Positions 59,209-64,000 of a stretch of 64,000 bases of DNA are shown in pieces. Each line of letters opens with the position of its first letter. The stretch's first letter is position 1. The notes beneath the pieces were generated by a model. That model did no database searches, was not told where the DNA came from, and saw only the letters and a list, made by a program, of their open reading frames with translations. Origin of the DNA: DATFQI01 sp963816955 (GTDB taxonomy: Bacteria; Actinomycetota; Thermoleophilia; Solirubrobacterales; Solirubrobacteraceae); assembly GCA_963816955.1 (NCBI GenBank), contig CAWFME010000004.1, positions 1 through 64,000 on the forward strand, written 5' to 3'. Position numbers and translations under genes: made by a program.

Positions 59209-59904
59209 ATGCTCGGGCTCCCAGACGGCGTGACCGCCCTCCTGTTCGACCTCGACGGGGTGCTCACCGACACCGCGTCGGTCCACCAGACGGCGTGGAA
59301 GTCGATGTTCGACGACTTCCTGCGCGAGCGCGACGCCGAGGGCTTCGCGGAGTTCACGAGCCGCGACTACGAGCAGTACGTGGACGGCAAGCCGCGCTAC
59401 GACGGCGTGCGCTCGTTCCTGGAGTCACGCGACATCGAGCCGAAGGAGGAGCTCGTCAAGGAGCTGGGCGACCGCAAGAACGAGGCCGTCCAGCGCAAGA
59501 TCCGCGAGGACGGCGTGAAGGTCTTCGAGGGCTCCCGCCGCTACCTGGAGGCAGCACGCGACGCCGGCCTGCGCCGCGCCGTGGTGTCCTCGAGCGCGAA
59601 CACCCAGGAGGTGCTCGAGGTGACGGGGCTGGCGCCGCTGATCGAGGCGCGCGTCGACGGCGTGGTGGCCAAGGAGCGCGGGATCCCGGGCAAGCCGAAG
59701 CCCGACACGTTCCTCGAGGGCGCGCGGATGCTGGGCGCCGAGCCGGCCCAGGCGGCCGTCTTCGAGGACGCGCTGGCCGGCGTGGAGGCCGGCCGCGCGG
59801 GCGACTTCGGCGCCGTCATCGGGGTCGACCGGGTGGGGCAGGCGGACGCGCTGGCCGAGCACGGCGCGACGCGCGTCGTACAGGACCTCGACGAGCTCCT
59901 GTGA
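59209..59904 (+). CDS. Beta-phosphoglucomutase family HAD hydrolase
   Basis: A 231-residue HAD enzyme of the beta-phosphoglucomutase/sugar-phosphatase subfamily. The nucleophile motif is LLFDLDGVLTDTASVHQTAW; motif II is VVSSSANTQEVL; KPKPDTFLEGARMLG and FEDALAGVEAGRAG give motifs III and IV. In pgmB enzymes it turns beta-glucose 1-phosphate into glucose 6-phosphate. The downstream GH65 phosphorylase (GTGA overlap) would supply that substrate, which supports this role. TACACT ends 6 nt before the ATG. Confidence 0.92.
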   Translation: MLGLPDGVTALLFDLDGVLTDTASVHQTAWKSMFDDFLRERDAEGFAEFTSRDYEQYVDGKPRYDGVRSFLESRDIEPKEELVKELGDRKNEAVQRKIREDGVKVFEGSRRYLEAARDAGLRRAVVSSSANTQEVLEVTGLAPLIEARVDGVVAKERGIPGKPKPDTFLEGARMLGAEPAQAAVFEDALAGVEAGRAGDFGAVIGVDRVGQADALAEHGATRVVQDLDELL

Positions 59905-62258
59905 CCGACCGCGGCCGGTTCACGATCGAGCCCTGGGGCCTGCACGAGGCCGAGCTCGACCTCGAGCGGCTCGCGCACACGGAGACCGTGTTCGCGCTCG
60001 CCAACGGCCACATCGGGCTGCGCGGCAACCTCGACGAGGGCGAGCCGTTCGGCCTGCCGGGCACCTACCTCAACGGCTTCTACGAGACGCGCCCGCTGCC
60101 GTACGCCGAAGCGGCCTACGGCAACCCCGAGGACGGCCAGACGGTCGTCGACGTCACCAACGGCAAGATCATCCGGCTGCTGGTCGACGACGAGCCGTTC
60201 GACATCCGCTACGGCGAGCTGCTGCGCCACGAGCGCCGGTTGGACTGGCGCGCCGGCGTCCTGACGCGGATCGTCGAGTGGCGCTCCCCGACCGGCGGCG
60301 CGGTGCGGGTGAAGTCCACGCGGCTGGTCTCGTTCACCCAGCGCTCCGTCGCCGCGATCCGCTACGAGGTCGAGCCGCTGGAGGCCCCGATGCGGGTCGT
60401 CGTCCAGAGCGAGCTGGTCTCCAACGAGCCGGTCCCGGTGCTCACCAAGGACCCGCGCGCCGCCGCGGCGCTCGCCGCCCCGCTGGAGGCCGAGGACCAC
60501 TCCACCCACGGCCTGCGCGCCGTGCTCGTCCACATCACCAAGCGCAGCCGGCTGCGGATGGCCGCCGGCATGGACCACGAGATCGAGGGCCCCGAGGGCT
60601 ACGTGAGCGCCGTCGAGAGCCACGACGACCTCGGGCGGATGACGGTCACGGCCGACATCGCGCCCGGCGAGCCGCTGAAGGTCGACAAGTTCCTCGCCTA
60701 CGGCTGGTCGAGCGTGCGCTCGCTGCCCTCGGTGCGCGACCAGGTCGACGCCGCGCTGGCCGCCGCGCGCAAGTCCGGCTTCGACGGCCTGGCCGAGGAG
60801 CAGCGGCACTATCTCGACGACTTCTGGGACCGCGCCGACGTCGAGCTCGACGGCGACCTCGAGCTCCAGCAGGCCGTGCGCTTCGCGGTCTTCCACACCC
60901 TGCAGGCGGGCGCCCGCGCCGAGCAGCGCGCGATCCCCGCCAAGGGTCTTTCCGGGCCGGGCTATGACGGGCACACGTTCTGGGACTCCGAGTCGTTCGT
61001 GCTGCCGCTGCTGACCTACACGGTGCCCGACGCGGCCGCGGACGCCCTGCGCTGGCGCTGGTCGACCCTCGACCTCGCTGTGGAGCGCGCGCAGACGCTG
61101 CACCTGCAGGGCGCCGCCTTCCCCTGGCGCACGATCCGCGGGCAGGAGTGCTCGGGCTACTGGCCCGCCGGCACGGCGGCGTTCCACATCAACGCGGGCA
61201 TCGCGGCCGCCGTGATCCGCTATGTGCAGGCCACGGGCGACCTGGAGTTCGAGCGCACCGTCGGCCTCGAGCTGCTCGTGCCGACGGCGCGGCTGTGGCG
61301 CTCGCTCGGCCACCACGACGCCGAGGGCGCGTTCCACATCGACGGCGTGACCGGCCCAGACGAGTACACGGCCGTCGTCGACGACAACGTCTACACGAAC
61401 CTGATGGCGCAGTGGAACATGCGCGCGGCGGCCGAGTGGTGCGCCCGCCATCCCGACGAGGCCGACGCGCTCGGCGTCGACGCCGAGGAGGAGGCGTCCT
61501 GGCGCGACGCGGCCAGCCAGATGGCGATCCCGTACGACGACGCGCTCGACGTCCACCCGCAGAACGAGGACTTCACGCGCAACGCCGGCTGGGACTACCG
61601 CCACACCAAGCCCGAGCAGTACCCGCTGCTGCTGCACTTCCCGTACTTCGACCTCTACCGCCGCCAGGTCGTCAAGCAGCCCGACCTCGTGCTGGCGATG
61701 CAGTTCCGCGGCGACGCCTTCACGCCCAACCAGAAGGCGCGCAACTTCGCCTACTACGAGGCGATCACGGTCCGCGACTCGTCCCTGTCGGCCTCCACGC
61801 AGGCCGTGATGGCGGCCGAGGTCGGGCACCTCGAGCTGGCCTACGACTACTTCGGCGAGGCGGTGATGATCGACATCGCCGACCTCAACGCCAACACCAA
61901 GGACGGGCTGCACATCGCCTCGCTGGCGGGCGCCTGGAGCGCGGTGGTGCACGGCTTCGGCGGCCTGCGCGACTACGACGGGCGGCTGAGCTTCTCGCCG
62001 CGCCTCCCGCCGGCGCTGATGCGGCTGTCCTTCCGGCTCGCCTACCGCGAGCGGCGCCTGCAGGTCGAGGTGCGGGCCGACGAGGCCACCTACACGCTGC
62101 TGGAGGGGGAAGCGCTCGAGATCTCCCACCACGGCGACCGGATCATGCTCGAGCCCGACGAGCCGCTGACGCTGAAGGTCCCGCCCGCGCCGCACCGCCC
62201 CGAGCCGACGCAACCGCCCGGCCGCGCGCCGATGCGGCGGCGCTTCCAGCCGCGCTAG
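59901..62258 (+). CDS. Glycoside hydrolase family 65 disaccharide phosphorylase
   Basis: A 785-residue GH65 enzyme of the maltose/trehalose/kojibiose phosphorylase group, cutting an alpha-glucosidic bond with phosphate to release beta-glucose 1-phosphate. The N-terminal beta domain (TVFALANGHIGLRGNLDEGE) and the (alpha/alpha)6 barrel are complete. The general-acid Glu is in HIDGVTGPDEYTAVVDDNVY; KQPDLVLAMQFRG and TRDSSLSASTQAVMAAEVGH-like segments follow. Disaccharide specificity cannot be read from sequence alone. It forms an operon with the upstream pgmB-like gene (GTGA overlap), a known pairing in alpha-glucoside use. Its stop overlaps the convergent SDR stop. Confidence 0.94.
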   Translation: MTDRGRFTIEPWGLHEAELDLERLAHTETVFALANGHIGLRGNLDEGEPFGLPGTYLNGFYETRPLPYAEAAYGNPEDGQTVVDVTNGKIIRLLVDDEPFDIRYGELLRHERRLDWRAGVLTRIVEWRSPTGGAVRVKSTRLVSFTQRSVAAIRYEVEPLEAPMRVVVQSELVSNEPVPVLTKDPRAAAALAAPLEAEDHSTHGLRAVLVHITKRSRLRMAAGMDHEIEGPEGYVSAVESHDDLGRMTVTADIAPGEPLKVDKFLAYGWSSVRSLPSVRDQVDAALAAARKSGFDGLAEEQRHYLDDFWDRADVELDGDLELQQAVRFAVFHTLQAGARAEQRAIPAKGLSGPGYDGHTFWDSESFVLPLLTYTVPDAAADALRWRWSTLDLAVERAQTLHLQGAAFPWRTIRGQECSGYWPAGTAAFHINAGIAAAVIRYVQATGDLEFERTVGLELLVPTARLWRSLGHHDAEGAFHIDGVTGPDEYTAVVDDNVYTNLMAQWNMRAAAEWCARHPDEADALGVDAEEEASWRDAASQMAIPYDDALDVHPQNEDFTRNAGWDYRHTKPEQYPLLLHFPYFDLYRRQVVKQPDLVLAMQFRGDAFTPNQKARNFAYYEAITVRDSSLSASTQAVMAAEVGHLELAYDYFGEAVMIDIADLNANTKDGLHIASLAGAWSAVVHGFGGLRDYDGRLSFSPRLPPALMRLSFRLAYRERRLQVEVRADEATYTLLEGEALEISHHGDRIMLEPDEPLTLKVPPAPHRPEPTQPPGRAPMRRRFQPR

Positions 62259-63019
62259 GTGGTCAGCATCCCGCCGTCGACCGGCAGCGTGACGCCGGTG
62301 ACGTAGGAGGAGGCGTCGGAGGCGAGGAACAGCAACGCCGCGGTCAGCTCGGCGGGGTCGCCGCCGCGGCCGGCCGGGACGCGGATCATCATGGCGTCGA
62401 GGTAGCCGTCCGGGTACTGGTCGGTCATCTCCGACGGGAAGAAGCCCGGCGCGAGCGCGTTGACGCGGATCTTCTTGCGGCCCGTCCACTGCTGCGCGAG
62501 GTCGCGTGTGAGCCCGATGATCGCCGCCTTGGAGGCGCCGTAGGCCGCCTGCGGCAGCGCGGCCGTGGTCGAGCCGAGCACGGAGCCGATGTTGACGATC
62601 GAGCCGCCGTCCTCGCCGATCGCGCGCGCGAACGCCTGCGCCATCCAGTACGTCCCGTTGAGGTTGATGTCGATCACCTTGCGGAACTGCTCCGGCGTCT
62701 CGCGCGTGGCCGGCACGGCGGTCCCGACGCCCGCGTTGTTGACCAGCACGTCGGCCTTGCCGAGCTCGGCGACGGTCTGCGCCACCACGCGCTCGCAGTC
62801 CTCGGGCTCGGAGACGTCGGCCTCGATCGCGAGGCAGCGGCGCCCGTGGGCCTCCACGCGCTCCTTCGTGGCCTGCAGGCGGTCGGCGCGGCGGGCGCAG
62901 ATCGCGACGTCGGCGCCGGCTTCGGCGAGGCCGTCGGCGAACGCGACGCCGAGGCCGGAGGAGGCGCCGGTGACGATCGCCACCTTGCCGTCGAGTCGGA
63001 AGCGGTCGATGAGGCTCAT
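62255..63019 (-). CDS. Short-chain dehydrogenase/reductase
   Basis: A 254-residue classical SDR. The cofactor motif is VTGASSGLG, NNAG stabilises the core, and the catalytic Ser (IVNIGSVLG), Tyr and Lys (YGASK) are in place. RRADR after the second strand suggests NADP preference. The C-terminal PVDGGMLTT is as usual for the family. The substrate is unknown. It is divergent from the isomerase-like gene; TACGCT lies 7 nt before its ATG. Confidence 0.93.
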   Translation of the reverse strand: MSLIDRFRLDGKVAIVTGASSGLGVAFADGLAEAGADVAICARRADRLQATKERVEAHGRRCLAIEADVSEPEDCERVVAQTVAELGKADVLVNNAGVGTAVPATRETPEQFRKVIDINLNGTYWMAQAFARAIGEDGGSIVNIGSVLGSTTAALPQAAYGASKAAIIGLTRDLAQQWTGRKKIRVNALAPGFFPSEMTDQYPDGYLDAMMIRVPAGRGGDPAELTAALLFLASDASSYVTGVTLPVDGGMLTT

Positions 63020-63049
63020 GGCGCGGAGCGTATGGAAGGATCTCGGGCC

Positions 63050-64000
63050 ATGACGCGCCCCGTGACCCTCTTCACCGGCCAGTGGGCCGACCTGCCGATC
63101 GCGGAGCTCGCGGCCAAGTGCGGCGAGTGGGGGTTCGACGGGCTCGAGCTGGCCTCCTGGGGCGACCACTTCGACGTCGCGCGCGCGCTCCAGGAGCCGG
63201 ACTACTGCGCCGAGCGGCGGCGGCTGCTCGAGTCCCACGGCCTCGGCTGCTGGGCGATCTCCAACCACCTCGTCGGCCAGGCCGTGTGCGACCCGATCGA
63301 CGCCCGCCACGAGGCGATCCTGCCGCCCGAGGTGTGGGGCGACGGCGACCCGGACGGCGTCCGCCAGCGGGCGGCGGAGCGCATGAAGGACACCGCGCGC
63401 GCGGCCGCGGCCTTCGGCGTCGAGGTCGTGACGGGCTTCACCGGCTCGCCGGTCTGGCACATGCTCTACTCGTTCCCGCCCAACGACTTCGCCGAGATCG
63501 AGCGCGGCTACGAGCGCTTCGCCGAGGCATGGGGGCCGATCGTCGACGTCTTCGACGCGGAGGGCGTGCGCTTCGCGCTCGAGGTGCACCCGACGGAGAT
63601 CGCCTACGACTTCGTCACCACGCGCAAGGCGCTGGCCGCGCTCGACCACCGGCCGGGCTTCGGCATCAACTTCGATCCCAGCCACCTCGAGCCCCAGCTC
63701 CTGGACTCCGCGGCGTTCGTCGACGAGTTCGCCGCTCACGTCCACCACGTGCACGTCAAGGACTCCAAGCGGCGCCTCGACGGGCGCCGCTCGATCCTCG
63801 GCAGCCACCTGAACTTCGGCGAAGCAGACCGCGGCTGGGACTTCGTCTCGCCCGGCCACGGCGACGTGGACTTCGAATCGCTCTTCCGCGCGCTCAACCG
63901 CGCGGGCTACGAGGGTCCCCTCTCGATCGAGTGGGAGGACTCGGGGATGGACCGCGAGTACGGCGCCCGCGACGCGCTGGCGTTCGTCCGCAGAACGGAC
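63050..64000 (+). CDS. Sugar phosphate isomerase/epimerase-like TIM barrel (3' truncated by window edge)
   Basis: The first 317 residues of a xylose-isomerase-like TIM-barrel protein, cut by the window end. GFDGLELASWGDHFDVARAL begins the barrel; metal-ligand-type residues are Glu in FALEVHPTEIAYDF, Asp and His in INFDPSHLEPQ, and a late Glu in LSIEWEDSG. HVHHVHVKDSKRRL is typical. Such enzymes work in inositol, sugar or hydroxypyruvate metabolism; the exact reaction cannot be fixed. TATGGA ends 13 nt before the ATG at 63050. Confidence 0.85.
   Translation, partial: MTRPVTLFTGQWADLPIAELAAKCGEWGFDGLELASWGDHFDVARALQEPDYCAERRRLLESHGLGCWAISNHLVGQAVCDPIDARHEAILPPEVWGDGDPDGVRQRAAERMKDTARAAAAFGVEVVTGFTGSPVWHMLYSFPPNDFAEIERGYERFAEAWGPIVDVFDAEGVRFALEVHPTEIAYDFVTTRKALAALDHRPGFGINFDPSHLEPQLLDSAAFVDEFAAHVHHVHVKDSKRRLDGRRSILGSHLNFGEADRGWDFVSPGHGDVDFESLFRALNRAGYEGPLSIEWEDSGMDREYGARDALAFVRRTD

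Noticed and set aside
59541..62489. Minus-strand open frame opposite the GH65 gene
   Set aside because: Shadow of GH65, whose catalytic motif is intact on the plus strand.

Overview
This 64 kb window is very GC-rich chromosomal DNA (almost every third codon position is G or C, with many GTG and some TTG starts). It carries the rpoBC, str, S10, spc and alpha ribosomal-protein clusters end to end. C-type zinc-ligand forms of S14 (type Z), S4 and L36, an extended ECF sigma factor, a PBP4-type peptidase, a DMT/NIPA-like transporter and actinobacterial-looking accessory genes point to a high-GC actinobacterium. My best guess is class Thermoleophilia (Solirubrobacterales), but that is inference from gene content, not from a search.

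Layout. 1-6052: the 3' part of rpoB, all of rpoC and a strong terminator. 6054-15760: an accessory block between rpoC and rpsL with a Fic protein (AT-richer promoter region), a NIPA/DMT-like transporter behind a structured leader containing an intrinsic terminator, an ArsR-SRPBCC pair behind a 17-bp-periodic operator, a HAD/hydrolase pair, a secreted LVIVD-repeat protein, a PucR regulator with alanine dehydrogenase, and an AbiEi/DUF559-like protein. The last three genes each contain an apparent single-base insertion. 15981-22000: rpsL, rpsG, then an MDR oxidoreductase and a membrane protein, then fusA (leader with hairpin plus seven T) and tuf. 22001-34943: rpsJ to map, nearly all with 1-8 bp overlaps or tiny gaps. 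34968-39622: a Vps62-like secreted protein gene on the minus strand sits where infA is often found, then rpmJ, rpsM, rpsK, rpsD, rpoA, rplQ and truA. 39798-43826: surE and ligA in one continuous frame, a methyltransferase and pyrophosphatase. 43957-50349: a giant secreted CARDB-NHL-RHS protein with teneurin-like domain order. 50351-57128: dacB, a patatin-like lipase, a P450, a long-chain acyl-CoA synthetase, a small protein and a Nif3-family protein. 57271-64000: an ECF sigma factor fused to a zinc-finger and membrane-anchored tail, a small ORF, tRNA-Pro(CGG), a beta-phosphoglucomutase-like HAD next to a GH65 phosphorylase, an SDR and a truncated TIM-barrel sugar isomerase-like gene.

How it works together. 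The core is the transcription/translation supply line: RNA polymerase subunits, ribosomal proteins, elongation factors, SecY, Adk, methionine aminopeptidase and TruA. Four ribosomal proteins carry long low-complexity extensions (L22 and S17 N-terminal, S3 Gly/Arg-rich and S5 Pro/Glu-rich C-terminal). Many stand-alone genes show a TANNCT-like hexamer 6-10 nt before the start codon and no Shine-Dalgarno sequence, suggesting leaderless mRNAs.

Most noteworthy: the cluster of same-sign one-base lesions at about 13721, 13988 and 15179, with a fourth possible one joining surE to ligA at about 40597; the NHL-plus-YD-shell protein; the ArsR operator; the GTGACGTT quartet; and the leaders before the transporter and fusA. 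No CRISPR array, insertion sequence, rRNA or prophage gene was seen.
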